Notes: a model not told the origin generated them from the sequence alone. Shown: positions 18,424-33,031, numbered from the stretch's first letter. The stretch: 64,000 nucleotides of DNA from Atrina japonica (GCA_030159075.1 BROG01000484.1:1-64000); one strand, 5' to 3'. Program-made: numbers and translations.

Positions 18424-18606
18424 TTGTTTTGAATGGTGTTTTACGCCACATTCAACAGGTTTTTTTTTCGGTTATATGGTAGCGGCCAGTTTTTTATAGT
18501 AGAGGTAAGAGCCCGATTACAAAAAGAGCACTGGCCTTCCGCATATAAACTGACAAACTTTCTCACTAAGATTCCAGCGGGAATCAAACCTGGCCAGACC
18601 AGAAGT
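18424..18606 (-). mobile_element. tRNA-derived SINE remnant, family 2
   Basis: On the minus strand, GGCCAGGTTTGATTCCCGCT carries a B box, and the tail reads GCCGCTACCATATAACCGAA and TTGAATGTGGCGTAAAACAC. The tail matches the 3' part of the SINE at 50411-50655. A plus-strand frame through it is not a gene. Confidence 0.65.
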
Positions 18607-18770
18607 GACGAATTCTATATCATCATTAATACATGGTTGTATAAACTCGAGAAAGCACTTCTACATTGAGTATTAGATAAACTGATAAAATATTTAGGTC
18701 TAAATTGCAAATTAATAAATAAGAGAATTGCAGCATAAATGTGATAATAATGGGGATTGTGTATATTATG

Positions 18771-18799
18771 TACACACACACGCGCGCGCGACCGCGCGC

Positions 18800-18840
<41 letters not shown>
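18771..18840 (+). repeat. (AC)n-(CG)n-(AC)n-(TA)n alternating purine-pyrimidine tract
   Basis: ACACACACGCGCGCGCG, a short CCGCGCGCGC block, then a long (CA)n and (TA)n: about 65 nt of almost unbroken purine-pyrimidine alternation, a classic Z-DNA-prone sequence. Confidence 0.9.
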
Positions 18841-20838
18841 AGTATAAGTTTATAAGTTTATCCTCATTCGATTAATTCGAATATAGGTTAATTGATCTGT
18901 AAGCAGTTTGAGTTATGCCCGTAAGCTGCCGTAAACTGTAAAGCTGTAATTCTCTGTACAAAAATTATTATATACAGATACATGTATATGAATTGTATGC
19001 ACATCGAGAATTTCGATAGTTCGGCTTTCGATATATATATATATATATAATACATGTACAAATAATCCAATTGCTCAAACATTGGTGGTGAATAGTAAGA
19101 AGTAAGGACTGCTTGTCATTTTCATAGAAGTAATGAAATTTACGATATTTTGATTACGAAATTTTGTTAGTAATTATCTTGATTAGAGGAACAGGTAATT
19201 GAAGAATAATTGAATCATCAGTTCGATTTTACAATCTCATGATCATTTTGATGACAATCCATTATCCATCCTCCGCTGTTATTTTATAAGGTAACAGAAA
19301 AACGGTATTGATTTAGGTATTGCTCTATTTCCTAGCTACTACTTTTGGGTAGTTTTAAATCACTGGTTAATAAACATGTATGAATATTATTCGGTACAAA
19401 ATACAAAGATTGTTTAATTCGTTCTACAATTATTTCTTTGTGTTTATTCAAATGGCTTATATCCAAAAGTCAAATCATTTAATATATGTAAAGGTGAAGT
19501 TTTAAAGATAGGTCTACATTTTAATCTCGCGTGAGTCAGAAAACTCCATATTTAAATGCCTGTTATAAGCTGTGATCTGCTTACTGGTAACAGAAAATAC
19601 AAAGGTTTGATAAACAATTTTCAGTTTAAAATTATTTCTCACCTGGGGAAACGAATTTCAACAAGCTGAAAAAATATAACTAATAGATCTTCTTCAGTTC
19701 TTTGATTCCTCACGTAAATATGGAAATATATTGAGAATCGACTGATTCTGACGATGAGCTCTGAGGTAAGCAAATTATATCTTACTTTTGCATGTTAATT
19801 TGACGTATGCATGCTAGATTTGAATTTGTGTATTTTACGGAATTCTAATGGAGGCATACTAGAACATAAAGGATATTTTAATATCTACCCCTGATAGTCC
19901 ACCCCTGATTTATAACGGGGTAGTATTGCGTGTAATAGAGCAACGGGTATGACGGGTAGGCATGTATTTTCTATCAGGAGAAATGTCATTACTTTGTAAG
20001 CTCGTGTTACTATGACGTAAAACACTTTCAGACATGTGGGTAAACGATTTTTTTAATAATCGCGTTGTAAGGTTTTATGTCTTGTAACTATGTCCAAACT
20101 TTCCATGTAACCGTATTTAAGTCCAGGCTATCTCTGTTATTTATACTGCTTGCGAAATATGGACTTAAATTTTTTGAAATGGAAGCCGACATTTAAATTA
20201 CTGCTAGAGTCGTGTGCGATTTATTCCTTTCAATCATTGCTTTTCTTCAAGTATTTGATGTCTGGCCATAAATGGAATTTGGTGAATTTGTTTGAGAGGT
20301 TTAATCTTTTATGAACCCACTATTTTTTATAACTTGTCGTTGATTACAATATCAGTCAGCGGTCCTCTAATATTCGTCATAGGGCAATCGACTTTATTAA
20401 GGTACTGCGCAGACTTAAAATCATAAAAAGAAGTTAAGAGAATATTTATTCAACTAAATCCGAATACCTGTTGTCGTCTTGTTTGTTGTGGCTAACGAAG
20501 GCATGTTGTTTCCATCCCTATAGTACTAATAGCTAGATAATGGATATTTCTCTCATATCCACATGTTTTATTCTGGAAAGTAACATAGAATGTGTGAAAT
20601 TCATGTCAAGTGGCAAGTGTGCATATTATTTGATTTTTTTTCTGTTACAAAAATTCTTTATTGGCTTTTATAGATTCAAAATGATTCCATCGCATTTTGC
20701 AATTAATCAAAATTGCCAGGTATTGGAAATACAAGGAAATGCAAATTACAATAACGCCACTATTGTAACATGTCACATAATTTCATTTGAAGATAGCTAT
20801 TACCTTTGGTGACAGGAATGAGAGAAAATACTCTTTCA
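18841..20838. other. No gene recognised
   Basis: AT-rich intergenic DNA with a (TA)n at about 19030-19048. Frames of 60-90 codons (for example 20540-20812) have no family features. It may include the 5' regulatory region of the KY-like gene. Confidence 0.5.
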
Positions 20839-20939
20839 AATGCTCTCATTGTTTATATGACGAAGTACCTATATCCATGGATGTAGGGATATAAGTTATC
20901 CTGGAACATTTTATATGAAGTATAACCAATGAGAGCATT
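20839..20939. repeat. Small foldback repeat upstream of candidate exon 1a
   Basis: AATGCTCTCATTG (20839-20851) is the exact complement of CAATGAGAGCATT (20927-20939); the next bases (TTATA/TATAA) nearly extend the stem. It lies 83 bp before the ATG of exon 1a. Confidence 0.75.
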
Positions 20940-21021
20940 AGTAGTTGTATAACCTTTCCTCTGTTTGCTTGTGTTTCCCCAGTGTTTATGTGTTTGTAGT
21001 GAATGATATAGTGACATTCCA

Positions 21022-21191
21022 ATGGGGTGTGGACCCTCGAACACTCCCCACCCACGTCCACAACAAGCTCCGTCTACGCCAGAAAAGAAGAAAAAGTCTG
21101 TTGCATTTAAAGATCCTCCAGACGACGTTGTTGTACACGTTTATATGCTTCAACCTACTCGGATGAAACGAATGTTTAAGAAGCCAGTCAG
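21022..21191 (+). CDS. Candidate alternative first exon (1a) of the KY-like gene
   Basis: ATG 21022 opens MGCGPSNTPHPRPQQAPSTP and continues with KKKKSVAFKDPPDD, then ends at a good donor (CAG|GTAAAA, 21191/21192). Exon 1b also begins Met-Gly-Cys and also contains KSVKFKDPP, so the two are related and probably arose by duplication. Gly2-Cys3 would permit myristoylation and palmitoylation, placing the protein at membranes; this is inference. The exon ends in phase 2 while the next known exon begins in phase 0, so direct splicing would shift the frame. Either another small exon is missing from my reading, or 1a is a decayed duplicate. Confidence 0.5.
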
Positions 21192-22408
21192 GTAAAACGT
21201 TTGATTACCACATTGACGTACAACGGAACCCGATTGAACACACTTATTTCAAAACAGAATTAGAATTTACATATCAGTTTATGGCATATACATATAAACT
21301 TTTTCTTTTTGCCTTTTTTCATTTGTTTGTTTGGTTTTTTTTTTTACAAATGATGAAAATACTATATCCGGAAGTATATTTTTGTCAAATATATCAGTAT
21401 TTGTAACATTTCTCTAGAATAAAAACTGGTGTTTGAATTAATTATATTGAACATTAAATAAATGCAATTTGAAAATTCATTTGGCCCCTAATAGAATGAA
21501 GACAATGGAATAGGTTGTTCTCAGTTTTGCAAAAGGGATAAAAAACGTTAATTTATTTTGATGGAAGTTTTGTCTTCGGGATTGATGAGCAAAACTTTAT
21601 GTTAAAAGGGGGAGTAAGAAAAAGAAGAGTACTACAAAAAGCTCTGGATTAGACAGCAGAAGGATGAGTGTTCTTTGTATACCTTCAGTTCGTATCTAAC
21701 AGGTAAACACGAAAAATGTACACACCGACATGTGAATGACAAACAAATCATCTCTTGTCATTTCTCAGTTTCTGGAATTTTTTTTTTTAATTTGAAAGGA
21801 TTTGGGGTCATATTGGTTTTGGTTCGCCTTGTACTTTAAATTCTTCATGATTGACTTAATTCTAGCAGCAAGGTGTTTGTCAAACACATGAAAAATCTTA
21901 ACCAAAAATGGTGTAGACTGAACGGAATGTTTTGTTTTAAGTCTCTTTTTACTGAATTCTGTATTCACTGCAAAATAAAAGAAACGTGTACATGTGTGTC
22001 TATTATCTAAACTGTATCTCTCTGTACCTAGTCAACCTGTGTGTGTATATATATTGTCCTTGTTGGCGTGTTATCATTTTTTCACGATTAACAATTTAAT
22101 TTACCGTAGGAGTCTGCATGATACACTTTGATTAGCATATTTTCTTAATAGATCGCCTTTCAATTTCACAATAACGAACCGTAAAAACGGAAAGCTTTTA
22201 TTGATAGTCAATCTGTCAAGGCGTACAAAACACCGTGATGTCATTATATGTATTCCATTGATATTGTAATTCAATAATATCATATATAAATTTTATATAA
22301 ATTTAAGAGATAACTTGTGTTGAAACAGGCTTAATGTTACAGGTCCTGTCTTGTCAATGTAATACTACACAGCATAATCATTCTCTTATTCCAGATGATC
22401 TAGGAACG
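21192..22408. other. Intron or intergenic DNA between the two candidate first exons
   Basis: AT-rich; no convincing exon with proper splice sites was found. A stretch at 21560-21612 before a GTAAGA looks slightly like the end of exon 1b but has no usable acceptor. Confidence 0.45.
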
Positions 22409-22663
22409 ATGGGATGTTCAAATAGTGCAATTGTAAAAGAACTGCCCCCAGATCCACCAGCATCTTCCGAAAACAGGCGAAAGTCTGTCAAATTCAAGGA
22501 TCCACCAGCGGATATTATTAATCACTTGCCTATAAGACCCTTGACTAGTACAAGGCACAGGCGAACTGAAGGACCGTATCCCCCTAAACCTCCTAGAACA
22601 AAAAGAAAGGATATAATCGCCGACGATGCCATTTTCAAAAATATTGATGAACATGCATTAAAG
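22409..22663 (+). CDS. KY: KY-like gene, first coding exon (1b)
   Basis: Eighty-five codons from ATG 22409 to an AAG|GTAAGA donor, ending in phase 0. It starts MGCSNSA, allowing lipid modification of Gly2/Cys3. It then has ELPPDPPASSENRRKSVKF, KDPP and a Pro/Lys-rich tract, and a final DDAIFKNIDEHALK helix that leads into the KY domain as in related proteins. There is an ATG-free polypyrimidine and CCAG just upstream (22388-22394), so the exon could also be internal and begin before the ATG. Confidence 0.85.
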
Positions 22664-23457
22664 GTAAGACTTCACAATTGATAGGATTGTAAAATACCTA
22701 AATAATATATCTTTGTTTGAGAAACAACACTTAACATAATATCTGCAATGCTAAATTGCTGCTAAGTACTACTTATTCTCCTGCATGTAGTCAATAAGAT
22801 AATAAATGTACAAAGCATTGATAATATGGTATTAACAGCAGCGGTGAGGACATATTTGAAAACACGAACACCTGGAAAGCCACAGAATAAATCAGGTGCT
22901 ATGGACGATTGAGCACAAAACAAATACAAATTAAATAATGTATTCATCTCTAACCACTGTTTCAAAGTAACTTTGTGTCACTTCTGATTTGAATGTGTTT
23001 CCTTTCCTTTTTATTTCTTCTTTTTTAATTTGGGGGGGGGGGCGTATATATTTTTTTTGCCGATCCAGGTGATAATATTGATGCTAGATGCTTTGCTTTT
23101 TCTTATTAATACGTTCTATGACAAGGCAAACACCACAACCTATTGTGATAAAGTGATAGCATCATGGAATAACAGATTTCCTCATTCAAGGTGTTTATCT
23201 GAAATGTGCCCGATTATGATTCAATGGTGGTTTTACAATGTGCCGTTTCATTATTAAACGTTACGTTCATGATGCACATTAAACTGAACAAAATAACACG
23301 CATTTTACATGAAATCTTATTTATTAATAATGTCTTTATAGGCTCCGAAAAAAGTAGAGACATCAGTTGAGTCATTGTATAAATATCTAAGTATTCCTGC
23401 AAAAACTGACATTGAACGATGTCGAGTCTTCTACCGATGGATTACAAACAATATTAC

Positions 23458-23539
<82 letters not shown>

Positions 23540-26500
23540 TTTTTTTTTTTCATAATTTTCACTATTTTATACTTTTATATTATATTTTTATTATTATTTT
23601 TTAAATTTTTTTATTTTTATTTTTATATGGTTATATTTTTTTTTTTTTTTTTTAATTTTTGTATTTTATATTTTTTTTTATTCGTATGAATTTTTTTTTT
23701 TTTTTGTTTTCATAATAAGTTTTATTTTTTATTTTTTTTTATATTTTTTTTAATTGGTTTTTATTAATTTATTTTTGTTTTTTATTTTTTTTTATTGTTT
23801 TATTTATTTTTTGTATTTATTTTTTTTTTATTATGTTATTATTTTTTTTAATAATTCATTTTTTTATATATTTTTTTAATATTAATTTATATCTTTTTTT
23901 TTTTATTAATAATTTTATTTAATTTTTTGTTTATTTTTATTATATCATATATTTTTTATTTTCATTAATTATTTTTTTTATATTTATTTATTTTATTATT
24001 TTATTTGATTGTTTTATTATTTAATTTTAGTTTTTTTATTATAAATATTAATATATTAGGTTATCTAAATTATTTTATATATGATTTTTTATTATTATTA
24101 TTTTTTTAAATTTTTTTATTTTAAATTTAAATTTTCAAATTTATTTTTTTAATCCCATTAAACTTTTTTATTTTTATTTTTTTTATTTTTATTTTTATAT
24201 TATTTTATTTTTTTTTATATATATTTAGTTGAAATTTTTTTTATTTATTTATTTTATTTTTTTTTATTTATTTATTTTATATATAATTTATTAGTTTAGT
24301 ATATTGGTTTTTATTATTTTATATTATATATTATTTGATTATTATTATTTTTTGTTTTTATTTTTATTATTATATATTTTTTTATAAATTTTAGTTTTTT
24401 TTTTTTTTTTTTTTTATATTTTAATTTTTTATTTTAATTTTTTAATTTTATTTATATATTTATGTTTTTATTTATAGTTTTAATTTTATTATTTTTTTTA
24501 TTTTTTATTTTATTATATTTTTTTTTTTTTTATGTTTTTAATTTTTTTTTATTTGTTTTCCAATGATTTTAATTATTTTTTATATTTATATTTTTTTGTT
24601 TTTGATTGTTTATATTTATTTATATTTTTTTAAATTTATTTTATTGTTAATATATCTTTTTTTTTTTACTTTTTTTTATGATTTATTTTTTATTTTATTT
24701 TAATTTTATTTTATTTTTATTTTTTATTAATATAATTTTAATTATTTTAATTTTTTTTTTTTATATTTAATTTTTTTTATTTTTTTTTTAGTTATTTATT
24801 TACATAATATATGTATTTAATATTTTTTCATTATTTTTTTTATTTTTTTTTTATCTTTTATTTTTTTATTTTTATTATATTTTTTTTTTTGTAATTTTTT
24901 TTTTTTTTATTTTTATCTATATATTTTTTTTTATATATTTTATTTTTTTAATTTATGTTTTTTTTTTTTTTTTATATTATTTTTTTTCTTTTTTTTTTTT
25001 TAAATCTTATTTTAATTTTGTGTATTTTTGATTTCTTTTTTGAATTTTTAATTTAAAATTTATAATATGATATTGTTTTTTTTTTTTTTTTTTTATCATA
25101 TATTTTTTTTTACTTTTTTTTTCTATGTTTTTTTTTTACTTTTATTATTTAATTATTATTTTTTTATTTTTTTTATTATTTAATATTATATTTATATATT
25201 TTTTATTTCAATAGTTTATTTTATTATAATAGCTTTTTTTTTATTTATTTAGTTAATATTTAAATTAGATTTAAATATTTTTTTATATAATATTTATATA
25301 TATTTATTTTTTTATTTTATTTTTTTGTTATTATTTTATATTGTAATTTTTTATTTTATATTTTTTTTTTTCTTTAGTCATTGTTTTTTTAATATTTAAT
25401 TATTTTTTTTTTTTTTTATTATAATTTTTTTGTATTTATATATATTTTTATTATTTAATTATTTATTTTTATATACAAAGTAAATTATATTAATATTTAT
25501 TTTTTTTTTAATTTTGTTAGACTTTTTATGTCGTTTTTTAATATAATATTTTTTTTTATTTATTTTAATTTTTTTTATTTTTTTTTCAATTTTTTAAATT
25601 TATTTTTATTAATTAATTTTTTTTTTTTTTTTTTTATTATTATTAATCTATTTAATTTTTTTTTTTTATTTTTATTCTTATTTTATTTATTTATTATATT
25701 TAAAATTTTTTTATATTTTTTTTTTATTTTAATATATTTTTAATTTTTTAATTTTTTTTTTATATTAATTTATTTTATATTTATTTTAATATATTTTATC
25801 CATTATTTTTTTTTTTTATGTTTTTTTAATTTTTTCTATTTTATTGTTATTATTATTAAATTATTATTATTTTCTAAAATTTTATTTTATTTCTTTATTT
25901 ATAATTTTTTTTTTATGTATTTGTTTTTTTTATATTTTTTTTTTTGTCAATTTTTTTTATAATTTTAAATATTTTTTATTTTATTATTTTATCATTCTTT
26001 TATTGCAATTTTTTTTTTTTTTTATTATTTTTTTTTTTTTTTTCTTATTTTATTTTTATTTATATTTTATTATTTGTTAATTTATTTTTTTTTTTTTAAT
26101 TTTATTTTTTATTTTATATTATTTTTTTTATTTTAATTGATTATTTATTTTTTTATTTTTTATTTTATTGGATTTGTATTTTATTTATTGTTTTTTATAA
26201 TTTATTAAATTATATTTTTTATTTTTTTTTTTTTTATTTTTTATTTATTTTTTTTAATATTTTAATGTTTTTAATATTGATTTACTTATTTATATTTTAA
26301 AATTTTAAGTAATTAATAGTAAATTCCAATTTATTTTATTAATCATTTTAATTTTTTATTTATATTTATTTTTATTATTATTTTATTTATTTAATTTTTG
26401 TAAGTTTTTTTATATTTTTTAAAGTATTTTAATTTTTTTTTTTTATTATTTTTATTGTTTTAAAGTATTTTCTTTAATTTTATTATTTTTTATTTTTTTA

Positions 26501-29500
26501 TTTATTTTTTTTATGTTTAATTGATTTTATTTTATTAAATTTATAATATATGTTTTATTATAAATTAAATATTGAATTTTATGTAATATTTTATATTTTG
26601 TTTTTTTTTGTATTTTTTTTTTTATTTCTATTTGTTGTATTTTTTATTATTTATTTTTTGTCTTTTTTTTTTTTTTTTTTTTTTATAATTTTTTATTTTT
26701 TTTTTTCAAAATTTATTTATTTTTTCTTTAATCATTTTTTTTATTTTTCTACATTATTTTTTTAATTTTTTGTATTATTTTTTTTATTTTTTTTAATTTT
26801 TTTTTTTAATTTTTATTTTTATATTTTTTATATTTAGTTATCATATTTTTATTATATTAGTTTTTAATTTATTTTCTTTTTAGTTTTATTATTTTATTTT
26901 ATATTTTTTTATTAATTTTTTAATTAATTTTTTTAATTATATTAATATTTCTTTAATATTTATTGTTTTATAGTATTTATTAAGTTTATTTTTTTTTTAT
27001 TATTATTTTATTTTTTTAATATCGATATTTTTTTAAATTATTATTATTTTTTTTATTATTATTTTTCTTTTAATTTTTAATTTTATTTTTGTTATTATTT
27101 TCAATTTTATTTTTTTTTTTTTTTTTTTTTTTATAAGTGTTGTATTCATTTTAATTTTTTTTATAATTTAGTTTTTATTTTAAATTATATATTATTTTTA
27201 ATATTTATTATATTTATTTTGTTTTTTTTTTTTATATTTATTAGTTATTAAATATTTTAATTTAATTATTTTTTTTCTATTTTATTGTTATATTATTATT
27301 ATATATTAATATTCATTTTTTTAATTTTATTTTTTTTATTTTTTTTAATTTATTTTTATAATTAAATTTTTGTGTTAATTATTTTTTATTTATTTTTATG
27401 GTTTTTTATTAAAAAAATTATGTATATATATGTTATTATTATTATTTATTTTTTTTTATTTTTTTGTTTTTTTTAATTTCTTATTATTTTTTTTTTATTT
27501 AATATTTTTTTATTTGTTATTTTTTTTATTAACAATTTAAATTTTAAATTAATTTTTTTTATTATATTATTTTATTTTTTTTTTATTGTTTTTTATATGG
27601 TTTTTATTAATAATATGTATTTCTTTTTTTTTTAATTAATATTTATTTTTTATAAAATTTTTTATTTTATTATATTTAATTTTGTTTTTGTTTTAATTTT
27701 TTTATTTATTTTTTTTTATTTGTTTATTTAATGTAAATATTGTCTTCAATTTTATTTTTTTTTGTTATGTTTTTTTGATTATTTTTTTTGATTTTTTTTT
27801 AATTTTTTTATTATTTAATATTCTATATTTTTTTTGCTTATTATTTTTAATATTTTTTTATTTTTATATTTATTTTTATATTTTTGTTTTTCTTTTTCAA
27901 TTTTTTTTTTATAATATTTATTTATATTTATTTTTTTATTTATATTTTTATATTTGTTTTATATTTATTATTTTATTTTTTTATTTTAAAATTTCTATTT
28001 TACCAATTCTTTTTTATTACAATTTATTTTTTTAATTTTTAAACAATTTTATTTTTTTTTTGTTTTTATTATTTTATTTTTCATTTTTACTATTTATTTT
28101 TTATTATAAATATATTAGTTCTAATTATATTTAATATTTTTATTTTTTAAATTTGATTTTTATTTATTATAATTTTTTTTTTATTTTTTTTAATTTAAGA
28201 TTTATATATTTTTGTTATTCTTTAATTTATTTCAATTATTTATTATTTTTTTTTTATTTTTTTTTATTTTTATTGTTTTTTTTATTTATAATATTATTTT
28301 TTAATTATAATTTGTATTTTGATTTTTTTTTATCTTTTTTGTTTATTATTTATTTTAATTACTATATATATTTTTTTGTTTATTTTTTTATTTTTTCTTA
28401 TTTTCTTTTTTTATTTTTTTATTCTTATTTTTTTTATGTTTCACTTTTTTTATCAATTTTTTTTTTTGTTATTTATTTTCAACATTTTTTAATCTTTATT
28501 ATTTATTATAGTTTAAATTTTTTATTTAATTTTATTTATTTATTTTAATATTTTTTTTCTAAAATAATTTTATAATTATTTTTTTTTTTTTTTTGTGTAT
28601 TTATTTTTCAATATATTATTTAACAATTATTTTATTTTTATTTGTTTTATATTTATTTTATTTATTATTTTTTTATTTAATTATTACAAATTTATATTTT
28701 TTATTTTATTATTTATTTTTTAGTATTTTTATAGTAGTTAAATTAATTTTGGATAATATAAATATATTTTTTTAAATTTATTTTATTTTTTTTTATTTAT
28801 TTATTTTTTTTAAATTGTTGTCACAAAATTAAAGTAATTTTTTATGTATTTTTTTATTTTTATTTTTTTTATATTTTTATTATTTTAATTTTATTTTTTT
28901 AATTTTTATTTATAGTTTATATATTTTTTATCTTTTGATTAATATTTTTTTTTTTTTTATATTTATTTTAATATTTTTCCCAATAAATTTTTTTTATAAA
29001 TTATTATTATTATTTATTTATTATATTTTTTATCTTTATTATTTTTTTAATTTTTTTTATTTTTAATAATTTCAATTTAACTTTATTTTTTTTTTATTTT
29101 TTTTGTTTTTTTATTTTTCATTATTATTTATTTTTTTTCTTATTTAAAAAAAATAACACTTATATATATTTTTATTACTTTGTTTTATTTTTTTTTTAAT
29201 TTTTTTTATTGTTCAAAAAATATTTTATATTATTTATGTCATTTTTTTTTTTTTTTTAATATTTCTGTTATCTTTTATCTATTTATTTTATTGTTTATAT
29301 TATTATTATTTCTTTTTTATTTAATATGTTTAATTTTTATTTTATTTTTTTATATGTATTATCTATTATTTTTATTTGTTTATTTGTTTTTATGTTTCAT
29401 TATTATTTTATAATAATTTTTTTCTTTTATTTTTTTTTTATTTTTGATTTTAATTTATTTTTTTATATTTATTTATTTATATTTTTAGTAATTTTAATTT

Positions 29501-32500
29501 ATAAAAATAATTTTTATTTTATTTAATTTTATTCTTAATTTTTTATTTTATTTATTTTTTTTCTTTTTTAATATTATTAATTTTTTATTTTATTGTTTAA
29601 TTTTTTATTTTTTATTTATTTTTTTTATTTTGTTATATTTTATATTTTATTATTATTATTTTATCCAATTTTTATATTATTTATTTATTTTTTTTTTTAT
29701 TTTTATTGTTTTTTATTTTTTTAAATATTTAAAATTTTTTAGTTATAATATTTTTTATTTTTTTTATTTATATGAATTTTTTGCTTTTTTTTTATTTTTT
29801 TTTTTTTTATTAATAATATTTATTTAGTATTTTTATATTTATTATTTTTTTATTTTTATATTTTTTATTTTTATATTTTATTTTTTAATTTGAAATTTTT
29901 ATTTTTTTTATTTTATTTTTAATTTTTTTATAATTTTTTATTTATTTTTTATATATTTATTATAATTATTATATATTTTTATCAATTTATTTAATTGTAA
30001 ATTTGTTTATTTATTATGTCTATTTTATATTTATATATATATTATTTTTTATATTTTTAGTTAATTATTTTTTTTTTATTAGTATTTATTTTATATTTTT
30101 TATTTATTTTTTTTTTTTTGTATAATTTTTATATTTCTTTTTATATTTTTATTTTAATTAATATTTAATTATTTATTAATTTTGGATTATAGTTTTTATT
30201 TATTTATTTAATATTAGTTTTGTTTTATTGTTTTATTATATAATATTTTATTAATATTTCTTTTTTATTTATTATTTATATAAATTATATAATTTTATTT
30301 TATATATTTTTATTATTTCATAATAATCCCATTTTATGTTATTTATATTATTTTTTTTATTTTTTTCCTTATTTTTAATTTTTTATTTTTTTAATTTTAT
30401 TTTTTTCTTTTATCCAATTTTATTTTTATTTTTATTATTATTAATATATTTGTTAATATTATTCATTTATATTTTTTATTTTGTTTTTTTTTATTTTTAA
30501 TAATTTTTTTTTTTTTTTTTATTTGATATTTATTGAATTATATTTATTTTTTTTATATTTTATTTTTTTGTTTTTTTTTTTTCAATTTCTTAATTATTTT
30601 TTTCAAATATAATTTATTTTATTTTTATATTAATATTTTTATTCTATTAATATTTATCTATTTGTATTTTTTTATATTTTTTTTGTTTTATATATTTATA
30701 TTATTTATAATTTTTTTTTTATTTTTATTTTTCAATATTATTTTTTTGTTTTTTTTATATTTATATATCCAAATAATATTATTTATGTTAAATAATTTAT
30801 TTCTTATTTTTTTTTTTTTTTTTTATTATATTTTTTTATATAATTAAATTTTTTATTTTTATTTATATTATTATTGAATTTTATTTATCTTTTTTATTAA
30901 TTTAATTCAAATATTTATATTTTTATTTTTAATTTATATATGTATATTTTTTATTATTTTATATTTTTTTTGTTTAATCGTATTTATATTTTAAATTTTT
31001 ATAAACAATTTTTTTTTTTAATGTTATTTTTTTATTTATATTTTTTTTTTTATTATTTTCCCAAATTATTATTTATAAGTATTTTTTTTCTTTTAAATTA
31101 TTTTTTTATTATATATTAAATATTTTTAATTTTTAGTTTTGTTTATTTAAATATGTATTCACCCAATCTTTTTTTATTTAAACAATTTATTATATTTTTT
31201 TTTCTTTAATTTATTTTTTTTTATTTTTTTAATTTATAAATTTTTTTAGTTTAATATTTTTTTATGTTATTTTTTTTACCCCATAATAATGTTTTTTTTA
31301 CCAATTTTTTTAATATAATTATTTTTTTAATTTTTTTATTTATTCTTATTTTATTCCAATCTTATAATTATAATTATTTTTTTATTTTTTCATTTATTTT
31401 TATTTTTTTTTTTTTTTTTTTTTATTTTTTTTTCTACCGCCAATCCACTTTTTATTAGTATTTCTTTTTAATATATTTTTAATTATTTTTTTATTAATAA
31501 TTTTTTTTTTTATTTTTTATTAATAATATTTATATTTATTATTATTCTTTATTTATAACTATATCATTTTTATTTATTATATTTTATAATTTCCAATAAT
31601 ATAATTTTTTTTAACAATTTATTTTATTTTTTATTATATTTATATATTTTATATTTTATTCATTTTTTAAAATGTTTTAATAATTTATTTTTTATTTTTG
31701 TTTTTTTTTTGTAAATATAATTATTTTTTAATATTTTATTTTTATTTATTAACAATATTTTTTTTTTATTTTTTTTTTTTTTTTTTTTTTTTTGTTTTTT
31801 AATTAATAATTTTTTATTTTATATAATATTTTTTTTTTTATTTTATATAATTTTTTTTTTTTCCAATTATTATATTAATTTTTTTTTATTTATGTATTTA
31901 TTTATATGATAATATTGCTTTATTTAATTATTATTTTATTAATCAATGTTTTAATTATTTTTATAGTATTTTAATTTTTTTCAATTTTTTATTATTTTTT
32001 TATTTTAATTTTTTTTAATTTATTTTTAATTTATTTTAAAATTTATTTGTATTTATTATACTATTACAATATTTATATTTTTTTCCAAAATTATTATTAT
32101 TTTATTTAATTTTATTTTATTTATTTCTTATTATTTAAGTATAAATTTTTTTTATTAGTTTTTTTTTATTTTTTTTTTATTTATTTTTTATGTATAATTT
32201 TTATTATTTATTATATTTTTATTTTTTTATTATCTAATTTCTTATTTTAAATTATTTTATTTTATTTATTTATTTATTTATTATATCATATTATTTTATT
32301 TTTATTTTTAATATTTTTAGTATATTTTTTAATATATTTTTCATATTCAAAGATTTTATTTATTTTTAATTTTTATTTATTTAATATTATTTTTTTTTGT
32401 ATAATTTTTTTTTATTTTTTTTTAATTTTTTATATTTTTTTTTCTTTATTTTTTAATATTTTTATATATTTTTTTTTTTGATTAATAATTTTTTTTTATT

Positions 32501-32998
32501 ATATCTTTATATTTTTTTTTTTAATATTTTATTTTAATTATTAGATAATATTATCAATTTTCTATTTGTATTTTTATATTATATAATATTGATTCTAATT
32601 CTTATTTTTTTTTTTATTTTTTTTTTTATTAGTATTATTTATATTTTTTTTTTTTATAATTTTTTATTAAATTTTTTTTTTTATATTTTAAATTATTTAT
32701 TTTTAATTTTTTATTTAATTGACTTTTATTTTAAAAAGTTTTATTTCCATTTTTTTTTTTTTTTTTATAGTTTTTATATTGTTATTTTTATTTTTTTTAT
32801 TTATACAAATTTTTTTTATTTTTATATTTTTATGAATGTCTTTATTTTGTTTTTGTTTTTTTATATTTTTTTAATTTAATTATTTTTTAATTTTTTTGTT
32901 ATTTTTTCATATTAGTTAAAATATATTTATTTTGTTTTATAAATTTTTTTTCAAATATATTATTTATTATTATTATTTTTATTTTATTATTTTTCATG

Positions 32999-33031
<33 letters not shown>

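Noticed and set aside
21560..21612. Possible exon resembling the end of KY exon 1b (DGSFVFGIDEQNFMLK before GTAAGA)
   Set aside because: There is no AG acceptor in the required phase: an in-frame stop lies at 21539-21541 and no AG falls between it and the coding part.
23419..23604. Frame with a Ser-Leu repeat after KY exon 2
   Set aside because: Read-through of the exon into the intronic (CT)n; the true exon ends at the GTAAGT donor at 23457.
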